Source of the DNA: Brachymonas sp049977365
GTDB taxonomy: Bacteria; Pseudomonadota; Gammaproteobacteria; Burkholderiales; Burkholderiaceae_C
NCBI RefSeq assembly: GCF_049977365.1
Contig: NZ_JBNGEN010000008.1
Coordinates: 1-64,000 of the forward strand
Length of the DNA: 64,000 bases
Direction of reading: 5' to 3'
The stretch's first letter is position 1; each line of letters begins with the position of its first letter. Below are positions 28,112-37,080 of the stretch, piece after piece. Position numbers and translations under genes: made by a program. The notes under the pieces are model-generated. The model searched no databases. It had not been told where the DNA came from and worked only from the letters and a program-made list of their open reading frames with translations.

Positions 28112-29323
28112 TCAGTCCTCGGCCACAGGCAGCGGCAGGAAGGGCAGACCCAGCATCTCGGCCACCTGGGCCGCCTGGCGCTGCACCTCGTGCGGGGTGG
28201 CTGCGGTAAGGGTGATGTGGCCCATCTTGCGCCCGCGCTTGACCGTGCGCTTGCCGTACAGATGCAGATGCACCCCCGGCAGTGCCTGAATGCGGGCCCA
28301 GTCCGGCGTGCGCCACTGCCCGTCCGTGCCGATCCAGGCATCGCCGAGCAGGTTGAGCATGATGGCCGGGCTGTGGTGGCGCGGCGCCACCAGCGGCAGG
28401 CCCATGGTGGTGCGCACCTGCAGATCGAACTGGCTGTGCTCGCACGCATCGATGGTGTAGTGCCCGCTGTTGTGCGGACGCGGCGCCATCTCGTTGACCA
28501 CCCAGGAGCCGTCCTCCAGCACGAAATACTCCACGCACAGCACGCCCACGTAATGCAGCCCCTCGGCAATGCGCCGCGTGGCCTGCACCAGCTCGTCGGC
28601 CAGATGGGCCGGCACGGCGCCCCGGAAGGCATAGGTCGTGGCCAGAATGCCGTTGCGATGGGCATTGCGCTGCGGCGCAAAATGCACCATGGCCCCATCG
28701 GCCCCCCGCGCCACCACCACCGAGCACTCCAGCGCCAGCGCCAGCCGGCGCTCCAGCACGCACTCGACCTGGCCCATGGCTTGCCATGCTGCCTGCAGTT
28801 CGGCGGGGGTGGACACCACGGCCTGCCCCTTGCCGTCATAGCCCATGCGCGCCGTCTTGAGAATGCCGGGCAACAGATCCGCCGCCGCCGCACGCTCCAG
28901 ATCGGCAGGCGTGGTGATGGTGCGGTACGGGGCACAGGGCACCCCGCAGTGGGTGAAGTGCGCCTTCTCGCGCGAGCGGTCCTGCGCAATGGCCACCGCC
29001 TCGGCGGGCGGCGACACCAGCCGGCGCTGCGCCAGATAGGCCAGCGCCGCCGCCGGCACGTTCTCGAATTCGGTCGTGATGCCGTCACACTGGGCGGCCA
29101 GCGCATCCCAGCCTGCAGGGTCGTCGTAGGCGGACACCACCTGTGCCTGGCTCACCTGCCCGGCCGGCCCATCGGCCGCCGGATCGAGCACCACCGTCGA
29201 AAAGCCCATGCTCTGCGCCGCATGCACCAGCATGCGCCCGAGCTGCCCTCCGCCGAGCACCCCCAGCGTGGCCCGGACTCCCGTCACCGTTGCGCCGGCA
29301 TCGGCTGTGCGTTCCGTGGTCAT
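28112..29323 (-). CDS. purK: 5-(carboxyamino)imidazole ribonucleotide synthase
   Basis: ATP-grasp enzyme of purine synthesis that makes N5-CAIR from AIR, bicarbonate and ATP. 403 residues; N-terminal GVLGGGQLGRMLVHAAQSMG, ATP-grasp residues ILKTARMGYDGKGQ, and metal/substrate motif NEMAPRPHNSGHYTIDAC. Its ATG at 29323 overlaps the purE stop by 4 bp (ATGA), so the two are translationally coupled. Complete. Confidence 0.96.
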   Translation of the reverse strand: MTTERTADAGATVTGVRATLGVLGGGQLGRMLVHAAQSMGFSTVVLDPAADGPAGQVSQAQVVSAYDDPAGWDALAAQCDGITTEFENVPAAALAYLAQRRLVSPPAEAVAIAQDRSREKAHFTHCGVPCAPYRTITTPADLERAAAADLLPGILKTARMGYDGKGQAVVSTPAELQAAWQAMGQVECVLERRLALALECSVVVARGADGAMVHFAPQRNAHRNGILATTYAFRGAVPAHLADELVQATRRIAEGLHYVGVLCVEYFVLEDGSWVVNEMAPRPHNSGHYTIDACEHSQFDLQVRTTMGLPLVAPRHHSPAIMLNLLGDAWIGTDGQWRTPDWARIQALPGVHLHLYGKRTVKRGRKMGHITLTAATPHEVQRQAAQVAEMLGLPFLPLPVAED

Positions 29324-29832
29324 TGGGCGGCCCCCTCGGAGCCGGACACCGGCAGCTCCATGGCACGGGCCACCTCGGTCTGACGCGCCCTGAATTCCTG
29401 CAGCCGGCGGCGCAGATCCGGATCATGGACCGCCAGCATGGCCACCGCGAACAGCGCGGCATTGGCTGCACCCGCCGCCCCGATGGCAAAGGTCGCCACC
29501 GGCACGCCCTTGGGCATCTGCACGATGCTGTGCAGCGAATCCACACCCTGCAGATGGCGGCTCGCCACCGGCACGCCCAGCACCGGCACCACCGTCTTGG
29601 CAGCCACCATGCCCGGCAGGTGCGCCGCGCCCCCCGCCCCGGCTATGATCGCCTGCAGACCGCGGTCCGCCGCGCTCTCGGCATAGGCGAACATGTCGTC
29701 TGGCATGCGATGGGCCGACACCACGCGCGCCTCGAACGCCACGCCAAACTCCTGCAGCACCGCCACCGCGTGCTGCATGGTGTCCCAATCGGAACTCGAC
29801 CCCATGATGACGCCGACCTGCACCTCTGCCAT
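29320..29832 (-). CDS. purE: 5-(carboxyamino)imidazole ribonucleotide mutase
   Basis: Converts N5-CAIR to CAIR, the step after PurK. 170 residues; GVIMGSSSDWDTM, VVSAHRMPDDMFAYAESA and GAGGAAHLPGM are the class I PurE signatures. The start at ATG 29832 follows a GGGGAG ribosome binding site. In related genomes this gene commonly follows purC directly; here about 14.5 kb of CRISPR-Cas and a thioredoxin-like gene separate them. Confidence 0.96.
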   Translation of the reverse strand: MAEVQVGVIMGSSSDWDTMQHAVAVLQEFGVAFEARVVSAHRMPDDMFAYAESAADRGLQAIIAGAGGAAHLPGMVAAKTVVPVLGVPVASRHLQGVDSLHSIVQMPKGVPVATFAIGAAGAANAALFAVAMLAVHDPDLRRRLQEFRARQTEVARAMELPVSGSEGAAQ

Positions 29833-30146
29833 AGCTGACTCCCCTTCCATGCTTGCGTGACCTGCGGCAGACACTGGCTCCCCGCTTGCGCGGAGCACCC
29901 CGGCCGGGCTGCGCCACACACCCCGCACCACCCCTGTCTGCCTTGAAAAAATTGCCGCACGGCCCCATGTCGAAAGGAGTCTCTCCTCTCCGGGCCATAC
30001 GGTCTGCTATTGTAAGAGCCTGCCTGTGCCCCTGATGGCCGCATGCCCGGCGTGGCAGGGCCTGCCCACAGCCACGTTCCCCTCCGTCGAACCCCGTTTT
30101 CGGCTTCTGACGCCGCCCTTTTTCTCTCCCCCTTCTTGCGCACATC
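29833..30146. other. Divergent intergenic region between purE and the thioredoxin-like gene
   Basis: 314 bp that should hold the promoter of purE-purK-tsaC (minus) and of the thioredoxin-TPR gene (plus). A TACAAT-like hexamer on the minus strand (complement of the ATTGTA near 30008) could be a -10 element for purE, but no matching -35 is evident. No purine riboswitch fold was recognised. Confidence 0.4.
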
Positions 30147-31052
30147 ATGATCGACATCACCGCCGACAACTTCGAAACCGACGTCCTCCAGGCCTCCATC
30201 ACCACCCCGGTTCTGGTCGACTTCTGGGCCCCCTGGTGCGGCCCCTGCAAGTCCCTCGGCCCCGTGCTCGAAAAACTCGAAACCGCATACGCCGGCCGCT
30301 TCATCCTGGCCAAAATCAACTCCGACGAACAGCAGCAGATTGCCGGCATGTTCGGCGTGCGCAGCATCCCCACCTGCGTCCTCATGGTCGGTGGCCAGCC
30401 TGTCGACGGCTTCATGGGCGCCCTGCCCGAAGGCCAGGTCCGCGAATTCCTCGACAAGCACCTGCCCCTGCCCCTGCCCGAAGCCCTCGCCGCCGAAGCC
30501 GATGAAGCCGCCGCCCAGGACGCCCTCGCCAGCGGCGACACCACCTCGGCCCTCGAACAGCTCCAGCATGCCGTCGCCACCGACCCCGCCAACGACGACG
30601 CCCGCTTCGACTACGTCAAGCTCCTGCTGCAGGAAGGCCGGATCGACGACGCCAAGGTCGCCTTCGCCCCCGTCATCGCCAAAACCAGCGCCGTGCGCCG
30701 CCTCGACAGCCTGCAGCGCTGGATGGACGCCATCGACGCCCAGCACCCCGTGCCCGCCGACATGGCCGCACTCGATGCCGCCATCGCCGCCAACCGCCGC
30801 GACTTCGACGCCCGCTACGCCCGCGCCCAGGCCCTCATGGCCGCCCAGCGCTGGACCGACGCCCTCGACGAACTCCTCGACATCCTCATGCGCGACAAGC
30901 ACTGGAACGAAGACCTCGCCCGCAAGACCTACATCGCCATCCTCGACATCATGGAGCCCCCCAAGCCCGCCGTCGCCGAAGGACAGATCCCCCCCGAAGA
31001 CCCCACCATGGCCAGCTACCGCCGCCGCCTCAGCAGCGTGGTCCTGAGCTGA
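30147..31052 (+). CDS. Thioredoxin-TPR protein, CnoX/YbbN-like chaperedoxin
   Basis: 301 residues: a thioredoxin domain (about 1-110) with the active site WAPWCGPCK (Cys31, Cys34) and cis-Pro loop RSIPTCVL, followed by a helical TPR-like domain (about 120-290). This is the layout of YbbN/CnoX, which holds clients for GroEL and protects against oxidative stress. E. coli YbbN has lost the CxxC pair, whereas this copy keeps it and should be redox-active. Codons end overwhelmingly in C. It is divergent from purE, and a terminator separates it from the CRISPR array. Confidence 0.88.
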   Translation: MIDITADNFETDVLQASITTPVLVDFWAPWCGPCKSLGPVLEKLETAYAGRFILAKINSDEQQQIAGMFGVRSIPTCVLMVGGQPVDGFMGALPEGQVREFLDKHLPLPLPEALAAEADEAAAQDALASGDTTSALEQLQHAVATDPANDDARFDYVKLLLQEGRIDDAKVAFAPVIAKTSAVRRLDSLQRWMDAIDAQHPVPADMAALDAAIAANRRDFDARYARAQALMAAQRWTDALDELLDILMRDKHWNEDLARKTYIAILDIMEPPKPAVAEGQIPPEDPTMASYRRRLSSVVLS

Positions 31053-31091
31053 TCCAGCCCCGGCTCCTGCCCTCCCCCCTCGCACACTCCC

Positions 31092-31114
31092 AAGGCCGGT
31101 TTCTCCGGCCTTTT
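31092..31114 (+). terminator. Rho-independent terminator after the thioredoxin-TPR gene
   Basis: AAGGCCGG (31092-31099), 5-nt loop, CCGGCCTT (31105-31112), then a short T-run. It lies 40 bp after the plus-strand gene and about 105 bp before the end of the CRISPR array, so it insulates the two. Confidence 0.75.
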
Positions 31115-31218
31115 GCATGCCCCAGCGCAGCAGCCACCCAAGCCCCCCCTTCAGACACTTGGCGCCACCGGCAAAGGGCAGCCATCCTGATGCAGCCAGA
31201 TTCTGGGAGGAATCTATG

Positions 31219-31246
31219 CATTTGGGTGGCCTATGCGGCAGATAAC
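31219..31246 (-). repeat. Degenerate terminal CRISPR repeat (trailer end)
   Basis: Only the last two-thirds (CCTATGCGGCAGATAAC on the plus strand) match the array consensus; the first part reads TTTGGGTGG instead of TTTCTGAGCTG. Decay of the last repeat is normal at the leader-distal end and sets the array's polarity. Confidence 0.85.
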
Positions 31247-34200
31247 CCAGAGGCATCGAGAATGTCGGAAGCTTTCTTTTTATGAGCTGCCTATGCGGCA
31301 GATAACCGGGGCTACAAAGAGGCCCTGCTCAAGCAGAATTTCTGAGCTGCCTATGCGGCAGATAACCTTCTGGCCGTTGACATCGTCGGCGATCAGCTTT
31401 TCTGAGCTGCCTATGCGGCAGATAACAGGACAGGCCATAGCGACGTTCAAGCCCAGAAATTTCTGAGCTGCCTATGCGGCAGATAACTTGTTGTAGCTGG
31501 AGAAAGTACCTGCCTCAACTTTCTGAGCTGCCTATGCGGCAGATAACTCCAGAACAAGAGCTATCTGTTCGGCATCGCTTTTCTGAGCTGCCTATGCGGC
31601 AGATAACGCGCATCTGACAACAGCATCAAGATGGCAATTTTTCTGAGCTGCCTATGCGGCAGATAACCTTCCAGAAGCTCAATTCAGCCACCGGAGGATT
31701 TTCTGAGCTGCCTATGCGGCAGATAACCTTCCAGAAGCTCAATTCAGCCACCGGAGGATTTTCTGAGCTGCCTATGCGGCAGATAACTTCTGAAAAGACT
31801 GCCCGCACATTACTGGCGATTTTCTGAGCTGCCTATGCGGCAGATAACGCGCGGCGCATTGCGCATGCCCTTGCGCTTGATTTCTGAGCTGCCTATGCGG
31901 CAGATAACGGCAAGGATGTGTCGGCGACCATCTACGCCAAGTTTCTGAGCTGCCTATGCGGCAGATAACTTGCGGCGCCATGGTCGCACGCTCCACCATG
32001 TTTTCTGAGCTGCCTATGCGGCAGATAACAAAAACAGACTCAATGCTTGCGGCGTTTATCTTTTCTGAGCTGCCTATGCGGCAGATAACTCAGCAGAGAA
32101 GAGAAGGGGCGACGTTCGGAATTTCTGAGCTGCCTATGCGGCAGATAACTATGCTGCATTGACTTTGACGGCTTGCATGATTTTCTGAGCTGCCTATGCG
32201 GCAGATAACTACTCGAACGACGGCAGCGTCGGATCGAATACTTTCTGAGCTGCCTATGCGGCAGATAACCTGTATCCGAACATGGAGTTCATCTCCGTGC
32301 CTTTCTGAGCTGCCTATGCGGCAGATAACGCGCTCTGCTGCGGTCATGATGCCCGCCGCTTTTTCTGAGCTGCCTATGCGGCAGATAACAACTGTCATCG
32401 ACGCCCTGCTTGTCACGCTTGTTTCTGAGCTGCCTATGCGGCAGATAACCCTCACAGCCGCAATGCTCACCGGCCGCACGCATTTCTGAGCTGCCTATGC
32501 GGCAGATAACGCGCCGCTGATGCCGCGGATGACAAACTTCACTTTCTGAGCTGCCTATGCGGCAGATAACCTACACCAGCCGACGCGCTGCGCTCGACGA
32601 ATTTTCTGAGCTGCCTATGCGGCAGATAACGACGGTGCGTCTCCAGTTCCTTGATCATCTTTTTTCTGAGCTGCCTATGCGGCAGATAACTGTCAAATGC
32701 GGCGAGTCCAATAGACCGATAATTTCTGAGCTGCCTATGCGGCAGATAACGCCTCTAATACGGGCCTAGTTGGGTTTAACGATTTCTGAGCTGCCTATGC
32801 GGCAGATAACTGTGGGAAACACGCTGGCCTACAGCTACCAGGTTTTCTGAGCTGCCTATGCGGCAGATAACTTCATACTGCCTCCGGAGATGCTTCCCAT
32901 GTTTTTCTGAGCTGCCTATGCGGCAGATAACGGGTTTTGGGTTGGCGTCCTTCACGGACTTGATTTTCTGAGCTGCCTATGCGGCAGATAACTGTCCCAG
33001 ATGTGTGCGTCGGATGGAGAATCTTTTCTGAGCTGCCTATGCGGCAGATAACTCGCGTCAGGTGTCACGATGGTGTAGGTGTCAATTTCTGAGCTGCCTA
33101 TGCGGCAGATAACTTCACCGAGCGCATGCGTGCTCACCCGGTCATCTTTCTGAGCTGCCTATGCGGCAGATAACGTGATGCCCTTGGGGAGCCAGACGGC
33201 GACGTGTTTCTGAGCTGCCTATGCGGCAGATAACTTTGCGGGCACCGGGGTGAACGGACAGGAACTTTTCTGAGCTGCCTATGCGGCAGATAACTGAGTG
33301 CCCCCGGCATGCTTGGCTACCAGTTCTTTCTGAGCTGCCTATGCGGCAGATAACGCCGGACAAGTCAAGGCGTGCACGGCCTTTGTTTTCTGAGCTGCCT
33401 ATGCGGCAGATAACCTGAGCGAAGCTGGACGCTTGCGGGATGACCGTTTCTGAGCTGCCTATGCGGCAGATAACGCGGCAACGCTGGGGCGGATAGATTC
33501 CATCATTTTCTGAGCTGCCTATGCGGCAGATAACAGACTGAGACCCACCGCCCATGCCCATGATGATTTCTGAGCTGCCTATGCGGCAGATAACCACGCC
33601 GGACGCCATCCGCGATGCCGTCATGCTTTCTGAGCTGCCTATGCGGCAGATAACGTGGTCATGTGCAGGCTCCTGCGTTATTGAATTTTCTGAGCTGCCT
33701 ATGCGGCAGATAACTGCCTGCATCGCTTGTGCACGCGCCGTCAGTATTTCTGAGCTGCCTATGCGGCAGATAACGTGACGATCACGACCGGCTACAGCGC
33801 AGATCTTTTCTGAGCTGCCTATGCGGCAGATAACAAAATCAACCACCTGCCGACACCGGCGATATTTTTCTGAGCTGCCTATGCGGCAGATAACCAGGCG
33901 TACCTGCGGATATCGGCATCATTTGCTTTCTGAGCTGCCTATGCGGCAGATAACCCAATTCCGTGCAGTCCGTCGTGCCTTTCTTCTTTCTGAGCTGCCT
34001 ATGCGGCAGATAACCGCAGAGCCCGAGGTCATCGCAAACGCCGTAACTTTCTGAGCTGCCTATGCGGCAGATAACTTATTGCGCTTCTGCAAGCCTTGAT
34101 GCCAGCATTTCTGAGCTGCCTATGCGGCAGATAACGATCAGGCCCCGACCATCGTGACGATGCCGACTTTCTGAGCTGCCTATGCGGCAGATAACGACGT

Positions 34201-35219
34201 GAAAAAGGCGTTCGCAATGTGGGCGAACTTTCTGAGCTGCCTATGCGGCAGATAACCTGCTCGGCCAGCTCCTTGTCCACGTCGGTGATTTCTGAGCTGC
34301 CTATGCGGCAGATAACCTCGACCGCGCGCGGGAACCATCCACCTATCAGTTTCTGAGCTGCCTATGCGGCAGATAACGGCGGTGCGTTTCAAGCTCCTTG
34401 ATCATCTTTTTTCTGAGCTGCCTATGCGGCAGATAACACGTGCGGCCCACCACGGCAGTATCTGCCGCATTTCTGAGCTGCCTATGCGGCAGATAACGTA
34501 ACAGCGCAGCAAGTGGACGGCGACACAGTTTTCTGAGCTGCCTATGCGGCAGATAACGGACAGGCCATAGCGACGTTCAAGCCCAGAAATTTCTGAGCTG
34601 CCTATGCGGCAGATAACGCACTGAGACCAGCTATTTCGTGGCAACTCCGTTTCTGAGCTGCCTATGCGGCAGATAACGCGATGGGCGGACGGTGCTTACT
34701 CACAAGTGATTTCTGAGCTGCCTATGCGGCAGATAACAATGGGCGCACCACGCTCGCATTCCGCTACCATTTCTGAGCTGCCTATGCGGCAGATAACTAC
34801 CCTGCAAGCGAAGGTGAAGGTGAAGGTGAATTTCTGAGCTGCCTATGCGGCAGATAACGTGGGCAGCAGAATTTTGTGGCACTCCCCGAATTTCTGAGCT
34901 GCCTATGCGGCAGATAACGTCAGGACGATATTCGCTGAGGTGATTGATGTTTTCTGAGCTGCCTATGCGGCAGATAACACTTGAGACTCGCCGATGGCGG
35001 CGGCTTGCGTTTTCTGAGCTGCCTATGCGGCAGATAACTTCTGGGGCAGATCGCATGTCCTACGGTGCAGTTTCTGAGCTGCCTATGCGGCAGATAACGC
35101 GTAGATGGTGGCCGAAACGTCCTTGCCCAATTTCTGAGCTGCCTATGCGGCAGATAACGCTGGGGCTGTTGGCGAGCAGGTCGACCTCGATTTTCTGAGC
35201 TGCCTATGCGGCAGATAAC
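31219..35219 (-). CRISPR. Type I-F CRISPR array, 67 repeats and 66 spacers
   Basis: A 28-bp repeat recurs every 60-61 bp. In cas orientation it starts GTTATCTGCCGCATAGGCAG and ends CTCAGAAA, with the I-F hairpin CTGCC/GGCAG. I count 67 repeats from 31219 to 35192 and 66 spacers: 53 of 32 nt and 13 of 33 nt. The leftmost repeat (31219-31246) is degenerate in its 5' half (plus strand) and the second has one substitution, marking the old, leader-distal end. The leader is on the right, beside cas6f, so transcription runs on the minus strand like the cas genes. The repeat differs from the common I-F consensus (GTTCACTGCC...) at the handle. Duplicated and homologous spacers are listed in the findings. 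Confidence 0.98.
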
Positions 35220-35350
35220 TGGAGGCTGACCTCCAGGAGGTGCTTGTTTTTAAAGAGCTTTCCGGCCTTGGGGGCTGGAGGACCCTTTTGCGGAGGGGGC
35301 GTGCAAGCTGTTGATTTACAACGCGGTTGCGCGCGCCCTGGCAAAAAGGG
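35220..35350 (-). promoter_or_regulatory. CRISPR leader between cas6f and the array
   Basis: 131 bp between the cas6f stop and the first (newest) repeat at 35192-35219. It contains AT-rich patches (TTTTTAAAG near 35250; TTGATTTACAA near 35310) in otherwise GC-rich sequence. This is the expected place for the crRNA promoter and for the integration signals used by Cas1-Cas2/3. Specific sites such as IHF cannot be asserted. Confidence 0.65.
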
Positions 35351-35929
35351 TCAGACGTAGGGGACGGTGCGGCCGTGGCTGAGGCCGTAGGTGTTGAACT
35401 GGCCGCTGTCGCACGCGACGGGAACGGGGGTCTGGTCGATGTGCAGGCAGTAGGACTGCCCGGTGCTGGTGCTGCGCAGGTGGACATGCGGCAGCGTCGG
35501 GCGCGGTGCAGGGGGCTGGGGGAGTGCAGCCTCGGCTTGTTCAGGCGTTTCGCCCTTGCGCAGCATGCGGCGACGGCGGAGGCGGTCGATGCTGGTGTCG
35601 AACTGCCTGCGCTGCACGCACAGGGCCCGGGCGCCCGGAGGCACCGGCAGGGGCGCTCCGTTCTGGGCCGGCTCAACCAGCTCGCGCATGCCTCGTAGCC
35701 AGTCTTGCGCCATGAGCTCGCGCAGGGCGGCATCGGTGCCATGCAAGCGCAGGGTGGCTCCGAGCGTCGGCTTGCAGGTTTGCACATAGTGCGGAAAGCT
35801 GATGCCGATGTCGCCAGATCCCCGCTGCACGAGCGCGCGATGCAGCTTGGCCATGAGGGCACTCATGAGCTGGGGCTGCGGGAACTCCGGATCGGGCTGG
35901 AGGGTGAAGTCGAGGTAGTGGGTCGTCAT
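35351..35929 (-). CDS. cas6f: CRISPR type I-F pre-crRNA endoribonuclease Cas6f (Csy4)
   Basis: Cuts the repeat hairpin of the crRNA precursor and stays on the crRNA 3' handle within the Csy complex. 192 residues from ATG 35929. The N-terminus MTTHYLDFTLQPDPEFPQPQ follows P. aeruginosa Csy4 closely; the catalytic His aligns with His30 (MAKLHRAL). The Arg-rich helix RLRRRRMLRKGETPEQAEAA binds the repeat stem, and RSTSTGQSY and the C-terminal GLSHGRTVPYV match the family. It begins 16 bp after csy3, is the last cas gene before the leader, and is complete. Confidence 0.95.
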   Translation of the reverse strand: MTTHYLDFTLQPDPEFPQPQLMSALMAKLHRALVQRGSGDIGISFPHYVQTCKPTLGATLRLHGTDAALRELMAQDWLRGMRELVEPAQNGAPLPVPPGARALCVQRRQFDTSIDRLRRRRMLRKGETPEQAEAALPQPPAPRPTLPHVHLRSTSTGQSYCLHIDQTPVPVACDSGQFNTYGLSHGRTVPYV

Positions 35930-35945
35930 GGTCTGGGGCCCGTGG

Positions 35946-36977
35946 TCACTTGGATTCTCCGAACACGCCGCCCCGGATGAGGATGGCCATGACGTAGTGC
36001 TGCTGCTCGGTGGCGGGGGCATTGTCGTGCAGGACCCAGTTGTCGAGCAGGGTGTAGAAGTCGAGTTTCTGGCGTGGCTGCCGGTAGGCCTTGCCCTGGG
36101 TGGTGACGGAACCGTAGGGCTCGGCGGCGATGGGGCCGAGGGCGTCGGCGCCTTCGTACCAGGTGTCGATGGTGCGCAGGGCGTTGCCGATCTTCTGGGA
36201 GTGGATGGCGGCCTGCTGGTCGATCTGATAGAGGGTCTTGCTCTTGTGTCCGGTGGTGCGGTCAAGGATGAGTTCCTGCGAGGGGAACACTTCCTGCCCC
36301 TTACCCTGCCGCGCCCAGGCGGTGACGCGCAACAGCACATGGGATTTTCCACGCAGGCCGGAAGCCACCACGTCCGCCAGCTTGGCCACGTTGTCAGGGA
36401 CCGGGGTGTTGAAGGAGCGGGTGTCGAGGGCCAGGGCATCGAATGTCCAGGTCTGGGCGGCCTGTCCCTGCTCCAGCCGGGCGATTTCCACGGTCACGGC
36501 TTCGGCGCCCAGGCGGTTGCGCCACAGGAAGCGGGCATTGGCCAGATTGAGGGCATAGCGCCGGGCGAGTTCCGCAAAGCCATGGGCGTCCACATACTGG
36601 CGCACCACGTCCATGAGCCGGCTCTGGTAGGGAGCACTGTTGCAGGCAGAAGGGGTGCCGACACCGGGAAGCACGCGCAGGGTGAACTGCACCATGAGGG
36701 TGTCGGCATCGGGCGGGAGGGCGGCCACGTCCACGGTCTGGAGATTGGGGTTCTCCATGGCCGCATCCACCTTGGCAGGGTCCTGGTCCTTGGTCTTGAA
36801 CCGGTTGGAGATGGTGCCGCGCACGGATTTTTCGTGCAGCGGCACGGGGTGCCAGAGGGTGGGATGGGCACGGTCGTCCCAGGTACCGGCGTAGAGCATG
36901 GCGTCGGAAGGATCAAGCTTGCGCTCGAAGGCGAGGACAGAGGCGGTGGAGAGGGTGTTGTCGAGGGTCTTGGTCAT
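35946..36977 (-). CDS. csy3: CRISPR type I-F backbone protein Csy3 (Cas7f)
   Basis: Forms the six-subunit backbone of the Csy surveillance complex along the crRNA spacer. 343 residues from ATG 36977, preceded by AGGAG 8 bp upstream. The start MTKTLDNTLSTASVLAFERK and blocks such as SDAMLYAGTWDD, FLWRNRLGAEAVTV and the C-terminal FYTLLDNWVLHDNAP are typical of Csy3. Complete, and near the usual length (about 340). Confidence 0.95.
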   Translation of the reverse strand: MTKTLDNTLSTASVLAFERKLDPSDAMLYAGTWDDRAHPTLWHPVPLHEKSVRGTISNRFKTKDQDPAKVDAAMENPNLQTVDVAALPPDADTLMVQFTLRVLPGVGTPSACNSAPYQSRLMDVVRQYVDAHGFAELARRYALNLANARFLWRNRLGAEAVTVEIARLEQGQAAQTWTFDALALDTRSFNTPVPDNVAKLADVVASGLRGKSHVLLRVTAWARQGKGQEVFPSQELILDRTTGHKSKTLYQIDQQAAIHSQKIGNALRTIDTWYEGADALGPIAAEPYGSVTTQGKAYRQPRQKLDFYTLLDNWVLHDNAPATEQQHYVMAILIRGGVFGESK

Positions 36978-37080
36978 GAAATACTCCTGAAGGGCCCGCA
37001 AGGAGGCCAAGGGAGGGAAGGGAATACAGACAGAAGGAAATACGCGGTCACGAAGAAAGGAAGGACGACGAACGGAAACG

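Noticed and set aside
33142..33846. Open frames inside the CRISPR array encoding repeated peptides such as VICRIGSSE, SELPMRQIT and YLPHRQLRK
   Set aside because: The periodic peptides are translations of the 28-bp repeat; the 60-61-bp period keeps a frame open by chance.
34618..34890. Possible relation between spacers at 34618-34649 and 34859-34890 (both contain a GCCAC(G/A)AAAT-like core)
   Set aside because: Alignment needs gaps and the encoded peptides differ in frame; similarity is not better than chance among 66 spacers.
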